Of a stretch of 7,840 nucleotides of DNA, positions 1-5,209 are shown in pieces. The position numbers and the translations under genes are program-made. Where the stretch lies: positions 1-7,840 of the forward strand of contig SLDH01000241.1 of the NCBI GenBank assembly GCA_007125415.1. Reading direction: 5' to 3'. Below the pieces are notes generated by a model, which saw only the letters and a program-made list of their open reading frames with translations, did not search any database and had not been told where the DNA came from. This DNA comes from Roseovarius sp. GTDB taxonomy: Bacteria; Pseudomonadota; Alphaproteobacteria; Rhodobacterales; Rhodobacteraceae. Every line of letters starts with the position of its first letter. Within the stretch, counting starts at the first letter, position 1.

Positions 1-99
1 ATCGCCAATGCCGGGACGCATGGCGTGCAGGAGGTGCCGCATTATCATCTGCACATCCTCGGCGGGCGGCCGCTCGGGCGGATGCTGGAACCCGCCTAG
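1..99 (+). CDS. HIT (histidine triad) family protein, C-terminal fragment
   Basis: This is the 3' end of a gene whose start lies left of the window; 32 residues and a TAG stop are visible. The fragment contains His-Tyr-His-Leu-His-Ile-Leu at residues 14-20, which is the HxHxHxx signature of the histidine triad superfamily. It is followed by Gly-Gly-Arg-Pro-Leu-Gly, close to the GGR tail seen in HinT-type proteins. HIT proteins of this branch are small cytoplasmic nucleotide-binding hydrolases, typically acting on purine nucleoside phosphoramidates or related AMP conjugates, with the middle histidine as nucleophile. The substrate cannot be told from this piece. The gene ends just before a strong intrinsic terminator, so it is probably the last gene of its transcript. 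Family assignment is firm; HinT rather than another HIT branch is likely but not proven. Confidence 0.9.
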   Translation: MANAGTHGVQEVPHYHLHILGGRPLGRMLEPA

Positions 100-132
100 G
101 GAGATGCTGAAAAAGGGAAAGTGGCTGTGAAA

Positions 133-162
133 GCGGGGAAAACCGTTCCCCGCACTCTTTTT
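133..162 (+). terminator. Intrinsic (Rho-independent) terminator after the HIT gene
   Basis: An 8-bp perfect stem, GCGGGGAA (133-140) pairing with TTCCCCGC (146-153), closes a 5-base loop and is followed within a few bases by a T run (158-162). It sits 34 bp after the HIT stop codon on the same strand. This is a textbook intrinsic terminator layout. It separates the HIT transcript from the convergent peptidase gene to the right. Confidence 0.85.
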
Positions 163-196
163 GTACAGCAAGAGGAGGGTGTTCGTCGGCAAGACT

Positions 197-227
197 GCCG
201 CCCGGGCTGGTCGCTTACGGACCGGGC
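197..227 (+). repeat. Hairpin-forming intergenic repeat, copy A (REP-like candidate)
   Basis: A 17-base segment, GCCGCCCGGGCTGGTCG (197-213), occurs again exactly on the opposite strand at 3215-3231. Here it forms the left part of a hairpin with a 6-bp stem: GCCCGG (200-205) with CCGGGC (222-227), and a 16-base loop. The other copy also folds into a hairpin with CCCGG stems and the same GCTGGTCG at the start of the loop. Both copies lie between genes. The exact match is directly visible; that it is a member of a dispersed REP-type family is inference. Confidence 0.4.
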
Positions 228-280
228 CACCACGCCTGCGGCCAGCGGCGGGATGTGAGTATTTGCGGAACAATGAAAGC

Positions 281-1276
281 TCAGGCGAATTTCTCCGTCC
301 AGCAGGGCTGGGTGTCGCCGGGCAAGGGGCGCGCCAGAAAGACGGCGCGGGCGATGGCACGGGCCATACAGGTGGCGGCGGCGTGGCCCAGTTCGATCAT
401 GTCGAGGGCGGGATTGTCGAGCAGCCGCGCGCCTGTCGCGGCGGTGAAGATGAGATCGCCATCCATGGGGGTATGCGAGGGCAGAAGCGCGCGGGCAAAG
501 CCGTCATGCGCCGACACGCAAAGCCTCGTGCATTGCGCCTGGTTCAATGCCGCGTCGGTGGCGATGATCCCGAGTGTCGTGTTGGCCTGCGGCGTGAGCT
601 TGGTTTCTGCCGGATGCGGATCGGGGAAGGCCGGGGCGGGGCCGCGGCCGCCGAACTCTCCCCTGATCTCGAAGGGGGCCGCCCAGAAATGCGGCCCCTC
701 GCCCACCACGGCGGAGCCGAGCGCGTTGACCGCCACCAGCGCGCCCAGGGTCACGCCGCCGTGCAGCACCAGCGAGGCCGAGCCGAGACCGCCCTTGAGA
801 TTGGCGGTCGTCGCCCCTGTGCCGGCGCCGGCTGTGCCGAGGGCGAAATGGCTGTCTGCAGCCGCAAGCGCCTGCGCGCCGAGCCTTCGGTAGGGGTTTT
901 CCGCCCAATCCTTCGCGCCACCGTTGAGCAGATCGAACAGGATCGCCGCAGGCACGATCGGCACGCGCTGGTCTCCGACGGCAAAGCCGCGCCCCTGCGC
1001 GCGCAGGCTGTCCGCCACGCCCGAGGCCGCATCGAGCCCGAAGGCCGACCCGCCCGCGAGCACCAAGGCATCCACCTCCTGCACCGTCTTGTCCGCAGAA
1101 AGCAGATCCGTCTCGCGGGTGCCGGGTGCGCCGCCCATCACATGCACACCGGCGGTAAAGGGGGCATCGCCCAGAAGGACGCTCACGCCGGTCCTGATCT
1201 GCATGTCCTGCGCATTGCCGACGCGCAACCCCGGCACGTCGGTGATCAGGTTTCGGGGGCCGGGTCGTGCCGCCAT
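281..1276 (-). CDS. P1 (S58) family peptidase, DmpA-type L-aminopeptidase/D-esterase-like
   Basis: 331 residues from the chosen start. The sequence is typical of the shorter S58/P1 peptidases: Pro-Gly-Pro-Arg-Asn-Leu-Ile-Thr-Asp-Val near the N-terminus, then the glycine-rich GGSAFGLDAASG stretch, Val-Asn-Ala-Leu-Gly around residue 184, and Asn-Thr-Thr-Leu-Gly-Ile-Ile-Ala-Thr-Asp at about 232-241. In this family a Ser or Thr freed by self-cleavage becomes the nucleophile; ThnT and NylC cut at Asn-Thr. I therefore infer cleavage after Asn232, with Thr233 as nucleophile. Known relatives release N-terminal amino acids from peptides, amides or esters, or open oligo-amides, so the substrate is uncertain. 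The ATG at 1276 is preferred because GAGAGAG ends 9 bases upstream and homologues begin about there. An in-frame ATG at 1294 and one at 1336 are possible alternatives. No signal peptide is seen, so it is probably cytoplasmic. It is divergent from the creatinase gene. Confidence 0.88.
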   Translation of the reverse strand: MAARPGPRNLITDVPGLRVGNAQDMQIRTGVSVLLGDAPFTAGVHVMGGAPGTRETDLLSADKTVQEVDALVLAGGSAFGLDAASGVADSLRAQGRGFAVGDQRVPIVPAAILFDLLNGGAKDWAENPYRRLGAQALAAADSHFALGTAGAGTGATTANLKGGLGSASLVLHGGVTLGALVAVNALGSAVVGEGPHFWAAPFEIRGEFGGRGPAPAFPDPHPAETKLTPQANTTLGIIATDAALNQAQCTRLCVSAHDGFARALLPSHTPMDGDLIFTAATGARLLDNPALDMIELGHAAATCMARAIARAVFLARPLPGDTQPCWTEKFA

Positions 1277-1428
1277 GTCGGAAATCTCTCTCATCGGTGT
1301 CGCAAAGCAGCATGACCGGATTTGCGCGATAGGCAATCATGCATCGCAGGGCCGGGCGATGGCGTCGCTCCCTTTGCCCTTTTCCCAACAGTCCTGAACG
1401 CCGGGACCTTTCTTCTGGAGAGGTCGAG
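1277..1428. promoter_or_regulatory. Divergent intergenic region between peptidase and creatinase, with inverted repeats
   Basis: This 152-bp gap must hold the start signals for both divergent genes. Two short inverted repeats interlock in it: GCATGA (1310-1315) with TCATGC (1337-1342), and GCGAT (1326-1330) with ATCGC (1343-1347). They include an ATGCAT palindrome at 1339-1344. Such nested symmetry between divergent genes would suit a shared regulator, but no regulator gene is nearby. I found no -35/-10 pair on either strand convincing enough to name. The arms are short and may be chance. Confidence 0.3.
1417..1423 (+). promoter_or_regulatory. Ribosome binding site fixing the creatinase start
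   Basis: GGAGAGG lies 5 bases before the ATG at 1429. It selects this start over the in-frame ATG at 1339, whose 30 extra residues are arginine-rich and have no counterpart in creatinases. The resulting 402-residue protein matches the family length (about 403). Confidence 0.8.
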
Positions 1429-2637
1429 ATGACGACACGTCCCCAATTCCACGCTTTCCACAACGCAGAAAAGGCACCGCTGCCCTTCGAGGCCGCGGAA
1501 TATGAGGCCCGCCTGACCGGTTTGCGCCGAAGCATGGCCGCCCGAGGCATTGACGCCGCGGTTCTCACCTCCATGCACAATATCGCCTATTACAGCGGCT
1601 TTCTCTACTGCGCCTTCGGGCGTCCCTACGGGCTTGTGGTGACCGCCGATCAGAGCATCACCATCTCGGCCGGAATAGATGGTGGCCAGCCCTGGCGGCG
1701 GTGTCATGGTGACAACCTGACCTATACCGACTGGGAGCGCGACAATTTCTGGCGCGCCATTCGCTCGGTCACAGGAGAGGGCCGGGTGATCGGCCATGAA
1801 GGCGATCATCTCAGCCTTGCGCAGAAAGCCAGGCTGGATGCGTTTCTGCAGCCCTCGCGCCATGTCGATCTGGCGGGCGAGACCATGCGCCAGCGTATGC
1901 GCAAGTCCGGAGCCGAGATCGCGCTCATCCGCAAATGCGCCGCGATCGCCGATCTGGGCGGGCATGCGATTCGCGGTGCGGTCCGCGAGGGCATCCGCGA
2001 GATCGATCTGGCCATGACCGGGCGCGACGCGATGGAGCGCGAGATTGCCCGCGTCTTCCCCGAAGCGGAATACCGCGACACCTGGGTCTGGTTCCAGTCG
2101 GGGCTCAACACCGATGGCGCGCATAACCCGGTGACGGCGCGCGCCCTCGAGCGCGGCGACATTCTGAGCCTCAACACCTTTCCGATGGTATCGGGCTATT
2201 ATGTCGCGCTGGAGCGGACGATGTTTCTGGGTGAGGTGAGCCCGGCCCATATGGACTATTGGCAGGCCAATATCGCCGCGCATGAATATGGCATGAGCCT
2301 GCTCCGGCCCGGGGCGAGCTGTGCCGAGATCACCCATGCGATCAACGATTTCCTGCAGGAGCGCGATCTGCTGCGCTATCGCAGCTTCGGATACGGGCAT
2401 TCCTTCGGCATCCTGAGCCATTACTATGGCCGAGAGGCGGGGCTGGAGTTGCGCGAGGATATCGACACGGTGCTCGAGCCGGGCATGGTGATCTCGATGG
2501 AGCCGATGCTGACCATCCCCGAAGGTATCCCCGGGGCAGGCGGGTATCGCGAACATGATGTGCTGATCATCACCGATGAGGGCCATGAGAACATCACCGG
2601 CTATCCCTATGGGCCGTCCTTCAACGTGGTGGGATAG
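1429..2637 (+). CDS. Creatinase (creatine amidinohydrolase)
   Basis: 402 residues, the normal creatinase length. Creatinase (EC 3.5.3.3) hydrolyses creatine to sarcosine and urea in the cytoplasm, without a metal, using the M24 'pita-bread' fold. Long stretches read like the Pseudomonas putida enzyme, for example Asp-Gly-Gly-Gln-Pro-Trp-Arg-Arg (84-91) and the Gly-Tyr-Gly-His-Ser-Phe-Gly region (321-327). The residues known from the P. putida structure are all present: Phe63 and Arg65 in FGRPYG, His232 (catalytic) in NTDGAHNP, Tyr258 and Glu262 in YYVALER, Arg335 in YYGREAG, and Glu358 in SMEP. Other M24 relatives, including DddP (DMSP lyase) and DoeA (ectoine hydrolase), fit clearly less well. 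The gene is divergent from the peptidase and 90 bp upstream of the SCP2 gene. Creatininase and sarcosine oxidase genes, often its neighbours, are absent from view, so physiological use of creatine is inferred from the active site only. Confidence 0.92.
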   Translation: MTTRPQFHAFHNAEKAPLPFEAAEYEARLTGLRRSMAARGIDAAVLTSMHNIAYYSGFLYCAFGRPYGLVVTADQSITISAGIDGGQPWRRCHGDNLTYTDWERDNFWRAIRSVTGEGRVIGHEGDHLSLAQKARLDAFLQPSRHVDLAGETMRQRMRKSGAEIALIRKCAAIADLGGHAIRGAVREGIREIDLAMTGRDAMEREIARVFPEAEYRDTWVWFQSGLNTDGAHNPVTARALERGDILSLNTFPMVSGYYVALERTMFLGEVSPAHMDYWQANIAAHEYGMSLLRPGASCAEITHAINDFLQERDLLRYRSFGYGHSFGILSHYYGREAGLELREDIDTVLEPGMVISMEPMLTIPEGIPGAGGYREHDVLIITDEGHENITGYPYGPSFNVVG

Positions 2638-2703
2638 CCCGCATCGTTGCAGGTGATGTAACGTCACGCTGTCAAATGCGCGGACAAGCGTTGATGATGC
2701 GGG
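2638..2703. promoter_or_regulatory. Palindrome and inverted repeat in the creatinase-SCP2 gap (possible operator)
   Basis: Immediately after the creatinase stop, CCCGCATC (2638-2645) is matched by its exact reverse complement GATGCGGG (2696-2703). Between them lies GTGATGTAACGTCAC (2653-2667), a 7-1-7 palindrome with one mismatch. A weak TTGCAG (2647-2652) sits just left of the palindrome in a -35-like position, with TGTCAA 17 bases on as a poor -10. The arrangement could be an operator within a promoter for the SCP2 gene, or an RNA hairpin after creatinase. No T run follows, so it is not a standard terminator. Confidence 0.35.
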
Positions 2704-2727
2704 GGCAATCCGAAGAAAGGCCTCCGC

Positions 2728-3021
2728 ATGACCACACTCGATGAATTCCGCATTGCCGTGAACGAGCGCGCCAGGGGGCGCATTCGCGGCAGCGTCGCCC
2801 TCGACATGCCCGATCTGGGACGGCTCTATCTCGACGGCTCCGGCGCGGTTGAAAGCGATGCGCCAGCCGATATCACGCTTGTCGCGCCCTCGGAGGTGTT
2901 TCGCGCCATCGTCAGCGGAACCCAAAACCCGGCGCGCGCCTACATGCTGGGCAAGCTCAAGGTCGAGGGCAACCCGATGCGTGCCCTGAAGATCGGGGAA
3001 ATCCTGAGCAGCGCCGACTGA
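2728..3021 (+). CDS. Stand-alone SCP2 sterol-binding domain protein
   Basis: 97 residues, the size of a single SCP2 domain with no extra parts. The segment Ala-Tyr-Met-Leu-Gly-Lys-Leu-Lys-Val-Glu-Gly-Asn (71-82), followed by Met-x-Ala-Leu, is the conserved C-terminal half of the SCP2 fold. The earlier Gly-x-x-Tyr-Leu-Asp-Gly and the hydrophobic-alternating Asp-Ile-Thr-Leu-Val region match its beta sheet. SCP2 domains bind lipids, fatty acyl chains or acyl-CoA in a hydrophobic tunnel; bacterial single-domain members have no settled role. There is no signal peptide, so it is probably cytoplasmic. AGAAAGG (2714-2720) lies 7 bases before the ATG. It follows creatinase by 90 bp on the same strand and could be read through or have its own promoter. 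A functional tie to creatine breakdown is not evident. Confidence 0.85.
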   Translation: MTTLDEFRIAVNERARGRIRGSVALDMPDLGRLYLDGSGAVESDAPADITLVAPSEVFRAIVSGTQNPARAYMLGKLKVEGNPMRALKIGEILSSAD

Positions 3022-3232
3022 GGTCTGCCGGGTATCGGAGCCGAGGGGGAAGATCTCTGCCTCGTCTGTCTTGCATGACGGGCTGAGGATCGCGTCTGGC
3101 TCGTCGGGTGCATCCACGCGCTGATCCCCCTGACAGCTTGCTGAAAAAGTGGCTGACTACCCCCTCCAATCCTTTTGAGCCAGGAAACTGTTCCGTGCCA
3201 CGCTTTCGCCCGGACGACCAGCCCGGGCGGCG
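3022..3232. other. Intergenic region between converging SCP2 and thiolase genes
   Basis: No credible gene is seen: the ORFs that cross it run antisense into neighbouring genes and lack recognisable content. The region holds TGCTGAAAAAG followed directly by TGGCTG (3139-3155). The same two blocks, with 6 bases inserted between them, occur at 105-127 after the HIT gene. Near its right end is the hairpin repeat at 3207-3231. No hairpin with a T run was found for either convergent gene. Confidence 0.5.
3207..3231 (-). repeat. Hairpin-forming intergenic repeat, copy B (REP-like candidate)
   Basis: On the reverse strand this reads as the same 17 bases found at 197-213, followed by closing bases that make a 7-bp stem: CGCCCGG (3229-3223) with CCGGGCG (3213-3207), loop GCTGGTCGT. 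It starts 2 bp past the thiolase stop codon. It could help end the thiolase message or protect its 3' end, but no T run follows, so it is not a standard terminator. Confidence 0.4.
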
Positions 3233-4408
3233 TCAGCAGGCTTCGAGGGCCAGAGCGATCCCCTGTCCGCCGCCGATGCACATCGTCACCAGCGCACGGC
3301 GGGCGGAGATGCGCTCCAACTCGTAGAGCGCCTTCAGGGTCAGGATCGCGCCCGTGGCCCCCACCGGATGGCCGAGTGCAATCGCGCCCCCATTGGGGTT
3401 CACCTTCGCGGGATCCAGACCGAGACATTTGTTGACCGCAAGCGCCTGCGCCGCGAAAGCCTCGTTGCTCTCGATGATGTCGAAATCATCCACCCCGAGC
3501 CCCGTTCTGGCCAGCAGGGCCTGCACGGCGGGGACAGGGCCGATACCCATCACCTCGGGGCGCACGCCGGCAATCGCATAGCCCAGTAGCCGCGCCCTGG
3601 GGCTCAGCCCCGCCGCTGCCGCCGCCTCTGCGCGGGCCAGCACGAGCGCCGCCGCGCCATCATTGATGCCGCTGGCATTGCCCGCCGTGACCGTGCCATC
3701 CTTCTGAAAGGCGGGCCGCAGCCCCGCCAACGCCTCGGCGCTTGTGGGTTTGGGGTGCTCATCAGCCCTGAAGGCGACCATATCGCGTTTCACGCGCAGG
3801 TCGATCGGTGCGATCTGGCTGTCGAAATGACCCGCCGCGATCGCCGCGGCGGCGCGGCGCTGGCTCTCCAGCGCAAAGGCATCCTGTTCGGCACGGGTGA
3901 TCCCGTGTTCCGCCGCGACATTTTCGGCAGTCACACCCATATGCCCGGCGCCGAAGGGACAGGTGAGCGCCCCCAGCATCATGTCGAGCGTGCGGATATC
4001 GCCCATCTTCGCGCCCCAGCGCTGATCGGGGTTGATGAAGGGCGCGCGCGTCATGCTTTCGGCCCCGCCGGCCAGCGCGAAATCCGCATCCCCCAGCATC
4101 AGCGATTGCATCGCCGAGACAACGGCCTGCGCGCCCGACCCGCAGAGCCGGTTCACGTTCATTGCCGGTGTCGTGTCGGGGATGCCCGCCTCCATCGCGG
4201 CGATACGTGACAGATACATGTCCTTCGGTTCGGTGTTGATCACATGGCCGAACACCACATGGCCGATCCGGTCGGGGCTGACACCGGCGCGCGCCATCGC
4301 TGCCCTGGCAACATGCGCGCCCAGCGCAGCGGGAGGGACAGCCGCAAGACTGCCGCCAAAGCCGCCGATGGCGGTGCGCGCGCCGTCGAGGATTACGATA
4401 TCGGTCAT
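3233..4408 (-). CDS. Acetyl-CoA C-acyltransferase (beta-ketothiolase, BktB-like)
   Basis: 391 residues, normal for a type II thiolase. These cytoplasmic enzymes either condense two acyl-CoAs to a 3-ketoacyl-CoA or cleave 3-ketoacyl-CoA with CoA. The full catalytic set is present: nucleophilic Cys89 in NVNRLCGSG, His347 in GGAIALGHPVGATG, and Cys377 in CIGGGQG, plus the Asn-Glu-Ala-Phe-Ala motif. Features such as Asn-Thr-Glu-Pro-Lys-Asp-Met-Tyr-Leu and Met-Gly-Val-Thr-Ala-Glu-Asn-Val-Ala resemble Ralstonia BktB more than PhaA, which suggests some tolerance for longer acyl chains. The ATG at 4408 is chosen because AGGAG (4421-4417) sits 8 bases upstream and homologues start MTDIV; the ATG at 4411 (5-base spacing) is equally possible. 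It follows the phosphatase on the same strand after 88 bp. A role in butanoate, PHB or beta-oxidation metabolism cannot be chosen from context. Confidence 0.92.
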   Translation of the reverse strand: MTDIVILDGARTAIGGFGGSLAAVPPAALGAHVARAAMARAGVSPDRIGHVVFGHVINTEPKDMYLSRIAAMEAGIPDTTPAMNVNRLCGSGAQAVVSAMQSLMLGDADFALAGGAESMTRAPFINPDQRWGAKMGDIRTLDMMLGALTCPFGAGHMGVTAENVAAEHGITRAEQDAFALESQRRAAAAIAAGHFDSQIAPIDLRVKRDMVAFRADEHPKPTSAEALAGLRPAFQKDGTVTAGNASGINDGAAALVLARAEAAAAAGLSPRARLLGYAIAGVRPEVMGIGPVPAVQALLARTGLGVDDFDIIESNEAFAAQALAVNKCLGLDPAKVNPNGGAIALGHPVGATGAILTLKALYELERISARRALVTMCIGGGQGIALALEAC

Positions 4409-4438
4409 CATGGACACTCCTGATCAACTGCTGAGGCG

Positions 4439-4468
4439 ATCCTAGCGCGGCCCCCCGGCCAGGAGCAA
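4439..4468 (-). promoter_or_regulatory. Possible weak promoter upstream of the thiolase
   Basis: On the reverse strand, TTGCTC (4468-4463) and TAGGAT (4444-4439) are separated by 18 bases and lie about 30 bp before the thiolase ATG. They match the housekeeping consensus at only 3 of 6 and 4 of 6 positions. The 88-bp gap here, against gaps of 8 bp or less between the other reverse-strand genes, is the main reason to suspect a separate promoter. Confidence 0.25.
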
Positions 4469-4496
4469 TGAGAACGCGCCGTCACGGGCACCGATC

Positions 4497-5201
4497 TCAG
4501 GGAGCAGGCAGGCTCCGACGCCCATGCCCACCAAGCAGCCAGCAATCCCTGCCCTCGAACACGGCGACATGCAAGGCCCGATCCCAGCCTGCACCGCCAT
4601 CGAGCGCCACACGATTGCCGTGATGCTCGGGCCATGGCACCGCGCTGTGCCCGTGCACGACAAGGCGGCCATGATCGGACCTGTCCGACAAGAAGGGCTC
4701 GCGTATCCAGAGAATATCCTCCACGCTCTGGTCCGGCAGGGCCACGCCCGGGCGCAGACCGGCATGGACAAGGATCAGGCTTTCCGTGGCATGCCAGAGC
4801 TTCGTCTGACCGATCAGGTCCAGATGCGCCTGCGGAATGGCCTGATGGATGGTGGCGGAGCTGTCATGGCGGCTCAACCCGTAGGATGCCAGCGTCTCAC
4901 CCGATACATGCTCGTTGAACCAGCTGAGGCGGCCGCGCTTCCCAGGGGGGTCGTCGGCCGCCAGAGCTTCCAGCATCATGGCTTCGTGGTTGCCGCGCAG
5001 AAGGGTCCAGGGCCGGCCGGCTTCCATCCCATCGACCAGGCGCTGAAGCACGCCCCGGCTGTCGGGTCCGCGATCCACGTAATCACCCAGAAAGACGATG
5101 CGCGCCTCCGGGCCCGCATCCCGCTCGATCAGCGACAAGGCACGGTCCAGCTTGCCAAGCTGCCCGTGAATGTCCGGGATGACATAGAGCGGTCCGGGCA
5201 T
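4497..5201 (-). CDS. Calcineurin-like metallophosphoesterase (PPP-type Ser/Thr phosphatase family)
   Basis: 234 residues, typical of bacterial PPP-like phosphatases such as the phage lambda and PrpA type. The two-metal active site motifs appear in order: Asp10-Ile-His12-Gly, Gly-Asp40-Tyr-Val-Asp43-Arg44-Gly, Arg-Gly-Asn71-His72-Glu, His146-Ala-Gly, and His183-Gly-His185. Ile-Leu-Trp-Ile-Arg-Glu (164-168 area) and the late Leu-Asp-Gly-Gly-Ala-Gly-Trp block are also usual in this group. The family removes phosphate from phosphoserine/threonine proteins or small phosphoesters such as dinucleoside polyphosphates; the substrate here is unknown. No signal peptide, so cytoplasmic. The ATG lies 8 bp after the stop of the M16 partner gene with only a poor ribosome site (GGCGCCGGG), which points to translational coupling and co-transcription with the peptidases. 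The C-terminal 15 or so residues are glycine/arginine-rich and probably flexible. Confidence 0.88.
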   Translation of the reverse strand: MPGPLYVIPDIHGQLGKLDRALSLIERDAGPEARIVFLGDYVDRGPDSRGVLQRLVDGMEAGRPWTLLRGNHEAMMLEALAADDPPGKRGRLSWFNEHVSGETLASYGLSRHDSSATIHQAIPQAHLDLIGQTKLWHATESLILVHAGLRPGVALPDQSVEDILWIREPFLSDRSDHGRLVVHGHSAVPWPEHHGNRVALDGGAGWDRALHVAVFEGRDCWLLGGHGRRSLPAP

Positions 5202-5209
5202 CCCGGCGC

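Noticed and set aside
161..1315. A 384-codon forward frame opposite the P1 peptidase
   Set aside because: Low-complexity Arg/Gly/Ala composition, no recognisable domain, starts inside the terminator's T run, and is antisense to a clear S58 peptidase.
1429..2637. Creatinase-like gene as DddP (DMSP lyase) or DoeA (ectoine hydrolase), both M24-fold enzymes found in marine alphaproteobacteria
   Set aside because: The substrate-contact residues and long flanking stretches follow P. putida creatinase closely, whereas the remembered DddP and DoeA sequences differ at these sites.
3060..3090. Possible terminator hairpin after the SCP2 gene (CCTCG...CTGAGG)
   Set aside because: Pairing is imperfect with several mismatches and no T run follows on either strand.
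1291..3117. A 608-codon open frame on the reverse strand opposite creatinase and SCP2
   Set aside because: It runs antisense to two strongly recognisable genes. Its protein is rich in His, Arg and Ala with no family resemblance, as expected of a mirror frame in GC-rich DNA.
3108..3326. Small forward ORF in the SCP2-thiolase gap
   Set aside because: It has no ribosome site or family resemblance, and it runs into the antisense strand of the thiolase.
3756..4210. Long forward frame opposite the thiolase
   Set aside because: It is covered by a complete thiolase with all catalytic residues, and the antisense protein has no recognisable motif.
4448..4462. GGCC-GGGG-GGCC style mini-hairpin before the thiolase
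   Set aside because: The stem is only 4 bp with no T run and sits in a G/C run; composition explains it.
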